Origin: Hormiphora californensis
Lineage: Eukaryota; Ctenophora; Tentaculata; Cydippida; Pleurobrachiidae
Direction of reading: 5' to 3'
DNA length: 64,000 nucleotides
Assembly (NCBI GenBank): GCA_020137815.1
Contig: CM035357.1
Location: 1,611,520 to 1,675,519 of the forward strand
Below are positions 57,401 to 63,858 of the stretch, piece by piece. Position 1 is the stretch's first letter. Every line of letters starts with the position of its first letter. Below the pieces are notes generated by a model. It made no database searches, was not told where the DNA came from, and saw nothing but the letters and a program-made list of their open reading frames with translations. The translations under genes and the position numbers were made by a program.

Positions 57401-58959
57401 ACACACACAGATCCCTTGCCGTATTATAATAGCACTCTTGTAATTCTGCGGTGTCTCTTTTTTCTCAACGCCCCTCAATTACTTGCTCTATATTATCATG
57501 ATTTTGGGTATTATTCTCTTCCCCTCCATTTCTTGCTCTTTCCCTGCCCCAATATTATTCTCTTCCCCTCCATTTCTTGCTCTTTCCCTGCCCCAATATT
57601 ATTCTCTTCCCCTCCATTTCTTGCTCTTTCCCTGCCCCAATATTATTCTCTTCCCCTCCATTTCTTGCTCTTTCCCTGCCCCAATATTATTCTCTTCTGC
57701 TGCACCTCTCAGTAGACACGCTCGAGCAATCTCACATAATACTGCGGTATGATCATAGCTTACCCAATCCTATTACACTACTTGGGTAGGGCGAGAGAGT
57801 GAGATAGAGGGGAGAGAGAGAGAAAGATGGGGTGTGAGATTCCAATACTACAAATTACAGACCCACTCAACTAGATTGATATGGCGACAGGGACCCCTCC
57901 AATCTCTCTAGCTCTTTAATTTAGTCGTCTACCAATCAAATAAAATAGTGGTATCATATTATCCCCTCCTGCCAATCGTCCAAACAATCTCTATATTAGA
58001 TGGCCGAATCCACTCAGATCATGCTCTCTAACTACAACACATTACCCATATATTTATCCCTTACTCCGCCTTACTACCCTGAGGCCGCGGTACTCCTTTC
58101 TAAAACATGTCCAAATCTCACACTGTTTTCAAGGTTGTCCCCCCTCAGGTGATCTAACACCTAACCCCCAGATCGTCAGCTATCGCATCCATGCTAAAGC
58201 AACTCCCGACTGCCATGCTAAAATTAGCAGAAGACAGGGAATCAGGGGGATTGTTCAACAACTGGTTCGGTAAAAAGAGCAAGTATGGTTTGGAGTTCAG
58301 GCTTTCAACCAGACTTCTTGCAACATTTCTATTATATCAGGTATTGATTTAAACAAAACGTCGTGAATAGTTTTTTCTCGATGTCTCGATGCCTGTATTC
58401 TTAAAATCGCTTGGTTTATTGTGCTTTGTATTTCTGTTTCACACCATCCGCTCTCTCCAGGTCAACAAGGATGGTTCACTCCGAGTTAGTGCAGGGACAC
58501 GCCACAACCTGACTAGCGATGCCGGAAAGTCCATGGACTCCGTCCGGTCTCTGGTCCATAACCGAGCCTATTTGGCTCACATTGACACATTACAGGTACG
58601 CGCCGGGACGTCAAACAGGGGGTCGGAAAACGCGCAGCTGCGCGCAGTCTAAAATTATATCTCACATCGGTCATGTGACTCGGCTGTCGACTCTGCAATG
58701 CAGGGCGTTGTCACTCGTCTGTCGAGGGGAGAGAGTCTTAGTGGGTGAATTCAGGGGGCTGTGATTTAATTCCGGGATTAGATCACACAAACACGTCCCA
58801 CCAACTGTCACATAACACCCCCTGTTTCAGAAATGTATTGCCATGACTCAGGACACCAGCAGAACCTTTTTACACACGATGGAACTATTACGATTCCTTG
58901 CTATGACATACTTCAGTGAGCGTCATTTCCTCAGAACAATCGTCTACGTGACAAAATGA
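22375..58959 (+). CDS. EPG5: EPG5, autophagosome-lysosome tethering protein
   Basis: 38 exons: 22375-24941, 25141-25268, 25434-25603, 28393-28499, 33111-33279, 33361-33465, 34701-34807, 35083-35195, 35519-35640, 35914-36039, 36918-37079, 39331-39455, 39823-39952, 40343-40415, 40717-40889, 41510-41592, 41992-42081, 42816-42925, 43117-43244, 43629-43740, 43931-44098, 44378-44538, 44863-45204, 45494-45603, 45727-45815, 46027-46153, 46645-46757, 49183-49295, 50944-51127, 53331-53509, 54538-54611, 54979-55100, 55410-55570, 56109-56241, 57008-57160, 58172-58340, 58461-58595, 58831-58959. They total ~2580 codons; human EPG5 has 2579. Diagnostic matches include GLNWG, YVALSITSIGHS (human YLALSMTAVGHS), DHPLLPFAWREFF, VVFGPWILV and HLLQFLGTL. 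Phases agree except at exon 20/21, 29/30 and 30/31, where a short exon or another splice site is missing from my model. Role: Rab7 effector that tethers autophagosomes to late endosomes/lysosomes. An LC3-interacting-like W-S-L-L lies at residue ~554. Confidence 0.95.
25583..25650 (+). repeat. Duplicated splice donor of EPG5 exon 3
   Basis: The last ~20 exon bases plus donor (tgtcagcaatgttgaaaagGTAAGAG) at 25584-25610 are repeated 33 bp downstream at 25620-25647, inside the intron. Confidence 0.9.
25797..25905 (-). mobile_element. hAT-like CACGTG MITE in EPG5 intron 3
   Basis: Nearly full copy, left end degraded (CGCGAACC); flanks share AATGCCCC. Confidence 0.85.
25930..26700 (+). other. Intron segment, possible Helitron remnant
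   Basis: Starts near tctatattataaagcagagaa and contains a palindromic acgctaagcgtagc hairpin near 26562 followed by ctag-type text, a layout reminiscent of Helitron termini. A 106-codon open frame at 26235-26552 begins with TTG, not ATG, and is not recognised. Assignment is weak. Confidence 0.25.
26773..27798 (+). CDS. Nested intronless PAN-like membrane protein
   Basis: A 341-codon single-exon frame from ATG 26773 to TGA 27796-27798 lies inside EPG5 intron 3 on the same strand. Residues 1-15 form a signal peptide (MFLLVLLLPNVLQS). The N-terminal ~70 residues have a PAN/Apple-like cysteine pattern (ECVLNCYLDEECKAVYFY ... GTCFAYD). The middle is cysteine-rich with a sushi-like CRKGFRLKSDP ... 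ECQENGEWLYNDVC segment. CTCECG precedes a C-terminal hydrophobic helix (LVTVFLVSSYIIVAVAA) with a short basic tail, so a type I or GPI-like surface protein is likely. I cannot name it. Absence of introns in an intron-rich region suggests a retrocopy or a naturally intronless family. The 3' 45 bp are duplicated at 27854-27899. Confidence 0.75.
   Translation: MFLLVLLLPNVLQSTMIDGVQPDIPNYIAFYPITKQECVLNCYLDEECKAVYFYPGNGTCFAYDRISVTYTDTEKDKDEPAEMMMTVVDMDAGLFASMPLELGVVDIPTPGVSVLIMDRYGYCFTFTPQGTAEFVTTDCSFYSKFSVVATENERIITLRIKNVRCLYFDTDGPKLTKDCEDERARLPTTQILINHTSVDLTNYQMYQYREYTVCQTSQVMDYLPNAFVLRKNENPLLNPGWKLEALCRKGFRLKSDPRANFFYIECQENGEWLYNDVCVAIDTDADVKHDYVEEPGETVNCTCECGILGQLATIDKILVTVFLVSSYIIVAVAARIQPRNG
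27754..27900 (+). repeat. Duplicated 3' end of nested PAN-like gene
   Basis: The block attattgtcgccgtggcag... to atgggtga (45 bp, ending at the stop codon) at 27754-27798 recurs with one change at 27854-27898. Confidence 0.9.
28741..28826. mobile_element. pogo/Tigger-like MITE
   Basis: 86-bp element with ends CAGTTGGACCCCGATTTA and its imperfect inverted copy ending CGACTG, flanked by TA on both sides, as in the Tc1/pogo group. Confidence 0.75.
29063..29171 (-). mobile_element. hAT-like CACGTG MITE just after protease stop
   Basis: Full-length copy ending at 29171; the protease stop codon on the minus strand occupies 29178-29176, so the element begins 4 bp into that gene's 3' UTR. Confidence 0.9.
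29176..32614 (-). CDS. Papain-family protease with ShKT repeats and F5/8C-like tail
   Basis: Seven exons in consistent phase (32614-32158, 32045-31871, 31270-31218, 31105-30916, 30552-29837, 29701-29560, 29401-29176) give 652 aa. Order: signal peptide (MLLLCLLCNLLSPGEG), I29 inhibitor prodomain (~35-110, with RAFVKNYNMIKDHNKY), peptidase C1 with the full catalytic set: Gln152 (VKNQG), Cys158 (CGSCWAFA), His308 (GVWHAVAVVGYD) and Asn324 (VKNSWGSDWGDKGF). An Asp-rich spacer follows, then three ShKT domains (six-cysteine, ending CKKTCGLC, CKKSCNAC, CRKTCNTC) and a fucolectin/F5-8C-like domain (ENAVDGDLNTASHT ... WLDCG). So it is predicted secreted and active; ShKT and lectin-like domains probably target it to surfaces or matrix. 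It lies in EPG5 intron 4, opposite strand. Family assignment is firm; substrate is unknown. Confidence 0.93.
31378..31890 (-). repeat. Tandem array on protease exon 2 donor
   Basis: Ten copies of a ~50-bp unit (acattgatttcttacgcata + aacagaagaagaaacacccc). On the coding strand each unit holds the last ~20 exon bases and the GTAAGAAATC donor. The exon-joined copy is at 31861-31895; the other nine extend into the intron. Confidence 0.95.
33466..34700. other. EPG5 intron 6 outside repeats
   Basis: The donor is followed by short gtgggagagatatagt repeats (33485-33530). A foldback element fills 33749-34493. The rest (34500-34690) has loose repeats of agcatcaccaccccttctaatcaac leading to the exon 7 acceptor. 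Confidence 0.6.
33749..34493. mobile_element. Foldback element, GGGGGGTACGTCACC ends
   Basis: Ends GGGGGGTACGTCACC and GGTGACGTACCCCCC are inverted copies, flanked by a perfect 8-bp duplication TATTTATT (33741-33748, 34494-34501). Arms are long and contain repeated TTTGCCCAC units. No transposase frame. Confidence 0.88.
34832..34940 (+). mobile_element. hAT-like CACGTG MITE in EPG5 intron 7
   Basis: Full-length copy 24 bp after the exon 7 donor; flanks GTGTCTAA and CTGTCTAA match at seven of eight positions. Confidence 0.9.
35370..35520 (+). repeat. Duplicated intron end with acceptor around Tigger-like fragment
   Basis: accagtctaat.tgttatgtatcccctcagg occurs at ~35374-35405 and again at 35489-35519, where it is the real exon 9 acceptor. 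A pogo/Tigger-like fragment with three GGTAAATCGGGG repeats lies between (35430-35488). Confidence 0.85.
36160..36990 (+). repeat. Five-copy array of EPG5 exon 11 start
   Basis: The first ~65 coding bases of exon 11 with the preceding CT-rich tract and acceptor are repeated; exon-like starts lie at 36249, 36436, 36597, 36758 and 36918 (period ~160-187 bp). Only the last copy continues into the full exon. The first four run into CCCTCTCC-rich intron text. Confidence 0.95.
37080..37645. other. EPG5 intron 11, first part
   Basis: No exon seen. A 72-bp palindrome at 37533-37604 (ctaggcaactcagtattaga and its reverse complement) is the only structure noted before the large foldback. Confidence 0.5.
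37646..39192. mobile_element. 1.5-kb foldback of TATAGACGCA repeats
   Basis: Ends GGGCAATTTTGC and GCAAAATTGCCC are inverted; a perfect 7-bp duplication AAATACT flanks them (37639-37645, 39193-39199). Arms of about 550 bp are built from degenerate TATAGACGCA decamers on the left and TGCGTCTATA on the right. The centre (38205-38640) is a purine-rich GGAGAGGGA block facing its CT-rich complement. No coding capacity; frames here are repeat artefacts. Confidence 0.92.
39605..39792 (+). mobile_element. hAT-like CACGTG MITE with nested insertion
   Basis: The MITE is interrupted after its 26th base by another element (39631-39701). Flanks ATATTAA and CTTATTAA partly match. Confidence 0.88.
39631..39701. 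mobile_element. 71-bp MITE nested in another MITE
   Basis: Ends TTGGTGATGAC and GTCACCAA are inverted; the host MITE bases GGAAATAC are duplicated exactly on both sides (39623-39630, 39702-39709). The interior is a short GC-rich hairpin (ccgcgcttcgcgcgg). Confidence 0.88.
40446..40553 (+). mobile_element. hAT-like CACGTG MITE in EPG5 intron 14
   Basis: Full-length copy; TTGTTAAA flanks both ends (left 40437-40445, right 40556-40563). Confidence 0.9.
41614..41723 (-). mobile_element. hAT-like CACGTG MITE in EPG5 intron 16
   Basis: Nearly full copy starting 22 bp after the exon 16 donor; ends slightly decayed, flanks share TTTATT. Confidence 0.85.
41780..41866 (+). mobile_element. Partial CACGTG MITE
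   Basis: Core and right half of the MITE lacking the left end. Flanking text (ccctccattttctagtttga) is repeated on both sides, so this copy sits in a local duplication. Confidence 0.75.
42090..42190. repeat. ATCACGTGACATACC tandem repeat
   Basis: Three to four copies of a ~37-bp unit holding tcacgtgacatacc lie shortly after the exon 17 donor. Confidence 0.8.
42340..42830 (+). repeat. Four-copy array of EPG5 exon 18 start
   Basis: The acceptor plus first ~55 exon bases (cctcagTAAGAACATGGTTG...) recur at ~42451, 42583, 42684 and 42813. Spacers are built of taacacccccctg. Only the last copy continues into the rest of exon 18. Confidence 0.93.
43244..43290 (+). repeat. Donor-linked GGTAACTAG repeats after exon 19
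   Basis: The donor AAGGTAACTAGG is followed by three to four degenerate copies (ataactagg, gtaaccagg). Confidence 0.6.
44536..44645 (+). repeat. Donor-linked array after EPG5 exon 22
   Basis: AGGTAAAACAAATG at the real donor is followed by about seven tandem 15-bp copies (agGTAAAACAagtg and variants), each a potential donor. Confidence 0.9.
45227..45335 (+). mobile_element. hAT-like CACGTG MITE in EPG5 intron 23
   Basis: Full-length copy 23 bp after the exon 23 donor; TATAGTGG on both sides is the target duplication. Confidence 0.9.
45922..46018 (+). mobile_element. CACGTG MITE forming part of exon 26 acceptor
   Basis: The left end is intact but the right terminal ~12 bp are missing. MITE bases ttgtttacttgtttc run straight into tcccacag, the acceptor of EPG5 exon 26. 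Confidence 0.85.
46108..46400 (+). repeat. Three-copy array of EPG5 exon 26 end and donor
   Basis: The last ~45 exon bases with donor (ctcgctctgtaaaac... ggcggccattcttgGTGAG) recur at ~46114, 46242 and 46370, separated by a 10-bp ggttactaag satellite. The first copy is the real exon. Confidence 0.93.
46766..46839 (+). mobile_element. Partial CACGTG MITE between exon 27 donor and foldback
   Basis: MITE core without either terminus, starting 9 bp after the exon 27 donor and ending next to the 9-bp duplication of the large foldback. Confidence 0.85.
46850..48997. mobile_element. 2.1-kb long-TIR foldback, MULE-like, with captured coding text
   Basis: Ends GATTACCTACAACTATGG and its near-perfect inverted copy; a perfect 9-bp target duplication ACAAACCGC flanks the element (46841-46849, 48998-49006). 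Arms run about 900 bp and include repeated atctatggctcat and gtgagtgacac units. Nine-base duplications with long inverted repeats are typical of Mutator-like elements. Each arm carries an identical protein-like stretch (see separate entry). No transposase is present. Confidence 0.88.
48410..48688 (+). pseudogene. Coding-like fragment inside foldback arm
   Basis: Read on + strand, the right arm contains NEYREVLEECERSETLARQF and, after a one-base shift near 48507, an open stretch with DPDSDNARRLFSTYPII, DLNKHRVKELLIHVK and DPFYHYIQDELIV ending at TAA 48686-48688. The left arm (about 47150-47430, minus strand) has the same text inverted. Composition looks like real protein rather than random frame. 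I do not recognise it; a gene piece captured by the element or a decayed element protein are both possible. Confidence 0.45.
49662..51010 (+). repeat. Nine-copy array of EPG5 exon 29 start with MITE pieces
   Basis: Acceptor plus ~70 exon bases (ccagGTATTATCTGGAGATT...) recur at ~49664, 49816, 49994, 50172, 50312, 50474, 50653, 50802 and 50941. The first eight copies are followed by a CACGTG MITE core, in reverse orientation in copies 1, 4, 7, 8 and forward in copies 2, 3, 5, 6. Only copy nine continues into the full exon. Reading through any earlier copy meets a stop in the MITE. Confidence 0.95.
51151..51356. repeat. 206-bp palindrome in EPG5 intron 29
   Basis: attataccaaaactaattga... to gctacctttg (about 72 bp) at the left is matched by its reverse complement on the right, with a ~60-bp spacer. 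Confidence 0.88.
51357..52630. other. EPG5 intron 29, no exon identified
   Basis: AT-rich repeat-like text resembling 19200-19560 and a CpG-rich run (cgcgcgcgcgcacgtg near 51950). Comparison with human EPG5 predicts one more short exon between 51128 and 53330; a candidate open stretch with MSWTSVLVV lies at ~52880-52940, but its phases do not fit both neighbours. Confidence 0.4.
52631..52723 (+). mobile_element. Partial CACGTG MITE
   Basis: Left end intact, right terminus missing; the flank tcgcacactttaacc is duplicated on both sides (about 15 bp). Confidence 0.85.
53194..53302 (+). mobile_element. hAT-like CACGTG MITE next to EPG5 exon 30 acceptor
   Basis: Full-length copy with duplication AATATCAG on both sides, ending 28 bp before the exon 30 start. 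Confidence 0.92.
53780..54537. repeat. Duplicated segment with (CT)n tracts in EPG5 intron 30
   Basis: The ~130 bp from cgtttctctcgttaatattt to tttacgcattta occurs at ~53928-54050 and again at ~54247-54367. (CT)n tracts fill 54150-54245 and 54411-54500. Confidence 0.88.
54603..54665 (+). repeat. ggtaaccat repeats after EPG5 exon 31 donor
   Basis: GGTAGGTGTTATGGTAACC at the donor is followed by four atggtaacc units. Confidence 0.7.
55133..55242 (-). mobile_element. hAT-like CACGTG MITE in EPG5 intron 32
   Basis: Full-length copy; flanks ATTCAGTC and ATTTAGTC match at seven of eight positions. Confidence 0.88.
55540..55945 (+). repeat. Array of EPG5 exon 33 end and donor
   Basis: The exon end plus donor (acccatactgctactgccaaGTTAGT) recurs at ~55550, 55598, 55668, 55732 and 55858, interspersed with gggggagcattgttagttgtt. 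The first copy is the real exon. Confidence 0.92.
57169..57277 (+). mobile_element. hAT-like CACGTG MITE in EPG5 intron 35
   Basis: Full-length copy 8 bp after the exon 35 donor; no clear target duplication remains. Confidence 0.88.
57505..57695. repeat. 43-bp minisatellite in EPG5 intron 35
   Basis: Four to five copies of ttattctcttcccctccatt + tcttgctctttccctgccccaata. This array is not at an exon edge. Confidence 0.93.
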
Positions 58960-59476
58960 TGACCATACTTCACAACAGTTTGATACTTGCGACCCCACAA
59001 AATTAAATGAACTTTGAGATTTTGCCAGTCCGTGTTTTTATCTCTCACGATCCTAATTGTGTAATATATGATCTCTAGCTCTTGTGTAGCTATAAGACGA
59101 AAGAGAAACTGAAAAGTAGCAGTGAACAGAATCGGACTCTCAGAGAAGAGAGAGCAAATACTGTCAGAGCATTAGCCTGACAGAGACAGAGAGACGTTGT
59201 TTGTAGATATGATGATTTAAGGGATTTTGTTTACTGTTGTTTAACGGGAAGGGGTCTGCTCCCCCACCCCCAACAGATTGTATGTATTGTTATCTCATTT
59301 GGTTTTTTGTACTCTCTCGTTGAACTGAGAATATTTCAGCAAATTAATCGTCTTTTATGGTTTATTGGATGGCAGTTGTAAGGTCAATTGATCAACAATT
59401 ATAAAAAACAACAGCCAATAAAATCATGGAAAACAATTCAGTTTTCGTCTCTTAAAAACATTGTCAATGGTCTGAA
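58960..59476. other. Tail-to-tail spacer EPG5/WDR gene
   Basis: Holds both 3' UTRs. An ATTAAA at 59002 is the nearest candidate polyadenylation signal for EPG5. A gtcagagcattagcctgac copy at ~59163 matches the block in DDX51 intron 6. Confidence 0.5.
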
Positions 59477-61302
59477 TCATTCGCTAACTTCAGCTGTTTG
59501 TATTCGAGCCTTCCCAAATCGTTTGGCAGCTTTCTTCACGTTGAGGATATTCTTAATGCAAATCTCTGGCGAGTTGAAGGACCTGAAAAGAGGGGGAAAT
59601 AAGCTTACTTTGGTTCAGGTCGATCGGCGGTTGTTTGAAGACTGGGGAACCGTGCTGGTTTTGCGCGCGGGGTGTTTTCTGTCACAGTAAATGGGATCTT
59701 CCAATTTAACAATGCTCTCGCGCGCTACAACACTGCGAGAACAACATTCACCCTGCTGCTGCCGCCCTCTACACCGACACGCTTCGTCCACGTCCTGAAC
59801 TCCAGGAAGCGAGATACCGATATGGCATTACCTGCTCTTGCCTAAATCTTTCTTAATTACAACTTTATTTCTTACCTAGGAGGGAAAAGGTTCCGTTCAT
59901 TAAACTTTTTACTTCGCGGAATTAGTTCATCAGGCTCAGTATCTGACTCACTTTCCTCATCCCTACCCCAGTTGGGAGAGGCTTGTTTCTCTTCTTTTGC
60001 TATCTTATCTGTTGAAAAACATCTTCAGTACTCTATTTGGTAAGGACACACCTCCATTTCCGACAATGATTGACGCGAAACAAACAAGATAAGAATCTAG
60101 TTAATTCGAATTCAATCGTATTCAATCTGCAAATCCAACCTACCTATTCCGTTGGCGGTGAATTTGGGGAGGCCCTCTCGTCCTGCTATTTTCATGTAAT
60201 TAGGTGGACAGGGGAAGGCTGGGTCTATGGCCATATTTTTCTGATCCAACTGTGAAAACACCAAAATACTACCACACTCTTGACCCACTCGAACGGGTGG
60301 CTGAAATGGGGATGAGAGAATTATTCGTCGAATGGAATTAAATAGAAAGTACACTTTGGTACAGTCGGACCCCGATCTAGTGGCCCCCGATTTAGTGGCA
60401 CCCCGATTTAGTGGCAGGATTTTTTCCCCGATATAGGAAATTAACATTATTTGAACCCGATTTAGTGGCACCCCGATTTAGTGGCAGGATTTTTTCCCCC
60501 CGAGGATGCCACTAAATCGGGGTCCGACTGTAGTTGGATCCATAGGGATCCATCCAACTAACAACTATAACTAACCAGGGGTTGTCGAGGTCGGGTAGTC
60601 CTCCTGTACCCCCGTCCCAAAATATAACTCTTATCACAATCAAGTGAAATCTGTAACGTCTTGTCATTATCAACCATATCCAGTATGCCACGGTCATTTA
60701 GTTGAGAGGACAAGTGGGTAAATGTCATGACATTTTTAATTGACCTGCGGATTTAAAGGGTAGTTAATAAAATATATTGGATGTTGAGGCTATATCTACC
60801 GCAGCTCAGCTTTTTGTTAAAAAACGTTGGGTAGAATTAGCTCAATGAAATTAGAATGTCACCCATACCACTGCTGCACAGTGAGAGAGGGTCAAACGAG
60901 CTGCAAGTCATTATGCATACTTCCAAGGGTTGAACTTCCTTTTCTTTCGTTTTTGTCGGTTGATCTGATCTTCTGTCATGGTGGCCCTGATGTCATCGGG
61001 AATTGAAAACTCGTCAGGACTGTCAGGTCGCACCTTCCAGATCTCTGTCTGTCCAAATGTACCTGCGTGTGATGTGTTGTGAAAGTGTGGTAATTATACA
61101 GGAAAGAAATCACAGTTAGCATTAATTAATCATCTCATTAACAGCTATGTGTTTTTATAAAGCATGCATTTAGTATAAAGCATGTTTACCGATGTAAGTT
61201 CCCTGAAGGGTCCAAAGTCTAATTGAGCAATCCGTGCTGGTGGTAATAATGAGATCCTGCTTTTGGACCAACTCAACGTTTGTTATTGTTGCCAAGTGAC
61301 AC
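59477..61302 (-). CDS. WD40-repeat protein, WDR49/WDR64-like, C-terminal part
   Basis: Five exons are readable: 61302-61190, 61062-60921, 60249-60144, 60008-59876, 59582-59477 (stop TGA). The first carries a WD40 blade (ITNVELVQKQDLIITTSTD then SIRLWTLQGTYIG), and the join continues GTYIG-TFGQTEIWKV, the phrase that follows the last blade in WDR49/WDR64-type proteins. The rest is a charged tail with PDDIRATMTEDQ, an acidic SESDTEPDEL and a basic C-terminus (VKKAAKRFGKARIQT). Phases agree except between 60921 and 60249, where a small exon is probably missing. Earlier exons must lie to the right or outside the window; I could not place them. WDR64/WDR49 proteins are linked with ciliated or germ cells, but their biochemistry is little known. 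The acceptor of the first readable exon carries a minisatellite. Confidence 0.65.
60362..60530. mobile_element. pogo/Tigger-like MITE
   Basis: Ends CAGTCGGACCCCGAT and ATCGGGGTCCGACTG are inverted and flanked by TA. The interior repeats ccgatttagtggcacc, a variant of the end itself. Confidence 0.82.
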
Positions 61303-61612
61303 CTGATGGAGATAAGGTAGTTGGGAGTTAGGGCAGGTGACACCTGGAGATATAAGGTAGTTGGGAGTTAGGTGACACCTGATGGAGATAAGGTAGTTGG
61401 GAGTTAGGGCAGGTGACAACTGGAGATAAGGTAGTTGGGAGTTAGGGCAGGTGACAACTGGAGATAAGGTAGTTGGGAGTTAGGGCAGGTGACACCTGGA
61501 GATAAGGTAGTTGGGAGTTAGGGCAGGTGACACCTGGAGATAAGGTAGTTGGGAGTTAGGGCAGGTGACACCTGGAGATAAGGTAGTTGGGAGTTAGGGC
61601 AGGTGGCACCTG
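61298..61612 (-). repeat. Minisatellite on WDR acceptor
   Basis: About eight copies of a ~38-bp unit (agataaggtagttgggagtt + agggcaggtgacacctgg). On the coding strand each unit reads CTTATCTCCAG|GTGTCACCTG, a copy of the real junction CTCCATCAG|GTGTCACTTG at 61302. Confidence 0.92.
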
Positions 61613-62590
61613 GAGATGTTTGTTTGTTTGTTTGTCACTAAACCATGGGATACGCTCAGCAAACCTCCATACCAACCCGGGTATGTGGTAACTATGGCGC
61701 TGAGTCCCTTTCTCTCCCCTGGGAGAGAAAGAGACTCATGGTTTAAATTTCTGGAACATTCGAGAGGATCTTGGTCCGTTAGGTAACGTTTTGCCTTTGA
61801 GGGGGTCTTGGTCGGGTAGGTAACATTTTGCCTTTGAGAGGGTCTTGGTCTTGAAAATAGGTAACGTTTTGCCTTTGAGAGGGTCTTGGTCGGGTAGGTA
61901 ACGTTTTGCCTTTGAGAGGGTCTTGGTCTGGTTTGATGTTTATCGTATTTGTTGGTCTGTCTGGGGCACACTCTCAAGCTATGTCTTGTCTTACTCTTAA
62001 TTATTGAATAGTCAATTACATTCACAATATCAACTGTACACAATAAATGAACAAACAATACGGACAGGTGAACTTACGACCTTGATGAATGATTGGTACC
62101 GTGATGTTGTTGGTGATGAGATGAGAGGTGTAAACATTTCCAATGGTGACAAAGAACGAAAACGATCAAACACAAACAATGGGTTGGGCAGATTGTAGCA
62201 CCACTAGAGTGTAAAATGTTCTAAAAGACGATTCGGATGAGATAGATAATAACATTTGTTAGTTGTTACACGCGATAAGCGACTTAGTGCACCAAAACAC
62301 AAGGATTGTCTCTGTAGTGTGGTGTTTTGCAATGTCCGTTATATTGGGAGAGGTGGGTGGGGGAGGGCGGGTGGGGGTGGGGCGGGGGGTAATATTGGAC
62401 AAAAATGTTGCTGTAATTTAGTAATGAGACCAGGCCAGGCCCGAGAGACAGTTCAGTGGTAACTGGGGGGTCATGTGTGATGGAAATGAGAACTAGAGGC
62501 AGATTTGAGTTGCATTTTATTGAGGAAAATAGCCCTTTTTAGTGTCTGAGACAAGCAAAAGTGAAACGAAATGCAACGTAACGAACGAGT
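61613..62590. other. Intron of WDR gene or intergenic, no exon identified
   Basis: Contains a four-copy repeat (61770-61930) of gggtcttggtcgggtaggta + acgttttgcctttgagag. A possible minus-strand donor GTAAGTT at ~62078 ends an open stretch, but it could not be matched to a WD blade. Confidence 0.45.
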
Positions 62591-62591
62591 A

Positions 62592-63690
62592 ATGGGCACC
62601 TGGAGATAAGGTAGTTGGGAGTTAGGGCAGGTGACACCTGGAGATAAGGTATTTGGGAGTTAGGGCAGGTGACACCTGGAGATAAGGTAGTTGGGAGTTA
62701 GGGCAGGTGACACCTGGAGATAAGGTAGTTGGGAGTTAGGGCAGGTGACACCTGATGGAGATGAAGTAGTGGGAGGTTAGGCCAGGGTGGTTGGTAATAT
62801 GGAAGTGTAAAGTTAGGGTAGGGTGGTTGGTAATTAATATTATTCAAGAAAACACGGTGACTTTTGGGGATGTGGCATTGCCACCACAGATGAATTTAAT
62901 TCGAATGGCTCATTTCCCCAATACAATAAGCATCCTACAACACTATTATTTAAGACCCACGTCCCACAGTCCACACCGGGTATCTAACGGTCTATTGTCA
63001 AGGAGACAAAACTTTATCTTTTTCCCATCATTCTTCATAAAGTTTTTGATAATGATATAATGGGATAATTGGAGTTGCTATGGCAATTCTTGCGTACTTA
63101 GTACTAGGACGTGTGTACATGATGGCAAACATTACCCCTACAGCATATTACAGTTGGGAGTTAGGGCAGGTGACACCTGGAGATAAGGTATTTGGGAGTT
63201 AGGGCAGGTGACACCTGGAGATAAGGTAGTTGGGAGTTAGGGCAGGTGACACCTGGAGATAAGGTAGTTGGGAGTTAGGGCAGGTGACACCTGATGGAGA
63301 TGAAGTAGTGGGAGGTTAGGCCAGGGTGGTTGGTAATATGGAAGTGTAAAGTTAGGGTAGGGTGGTTGGTAATTAATATTATTCAAGAAAACACGGTGAC
63401 TTTTGGGGATGTGGCATTGCCACCACAGATGAATTTAATTCGAATGGCTCATTTCCCCAATACAATAAGCATCCTACAACACTATTATTTAAGACCCACG
63501 TCCCACAGTCCACACCGGGTATCTAACGGTCTATTGTCAAGGAGACAAAACTTTATCTTTTTCCCATCATTCTTCATAAAGTTTTTGATAATGATATAAT
63601 GGGATAATTGGAGTTGCTATGGCAATTCTTGCGTACTTAGTACTAGGACGTGTGTACATGATGGCAAACATTACCCCTACAGCCTACTAT
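62592..63690. repeat. 539-bp tandem duplication containing the WDR minisatellite unit
   Basis: Sequence from ~62612 to ~63150 is repeated essentially unchanged from ~63151 to ~63685 (offset 539). Each half starts with three to four copies of the 38-bp ggtgacacctggagataagg unit also found at 61300-61612, followed by ~400 bp of unique sequence. The 89-codon frame in each half opens with TTG and is not supported as a gene. Confidence 0.93.
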
Positions 63691-63779
63691 TATTTAGCTC
63701 AGTTCCTTAGATCAGAGGACATTTACAACTTAGACTTGTTATATATATATAGCACATAAAGTGATACACCTTCCTTGTT

Positions 63780-63858
63780 ATGTTGTTTCTGTTATGGGCC
63801 GTCCTGGCTAGCTGCAGTTCATTTGACTCATGTCCAAACCAAGTTTGTATAGAATCAG
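63780..63858 (+). CDS. First exon of a secreted protein, runs off window
   Basis: ATG at 63780 opens a 26-codon stretch with a clear signal peptide (MLFLLWAVLASCSS) followed by FDSCPNQVCIESG, ending at a strong donor GTAAGT (63859). An ATATATATATAG TATA-like box lies ~40 bp upstream (63739-63750). The rest of the gene is beyond 64000, so the family is unknown. Confidence 0.5.

Noticed and set aside
62791-63599. Two identical 89-codon frames
   Set aside because: They arise from a 539-bp DNA duplication and begin with TTG; identity reflects recent duplication, not protein conservation.
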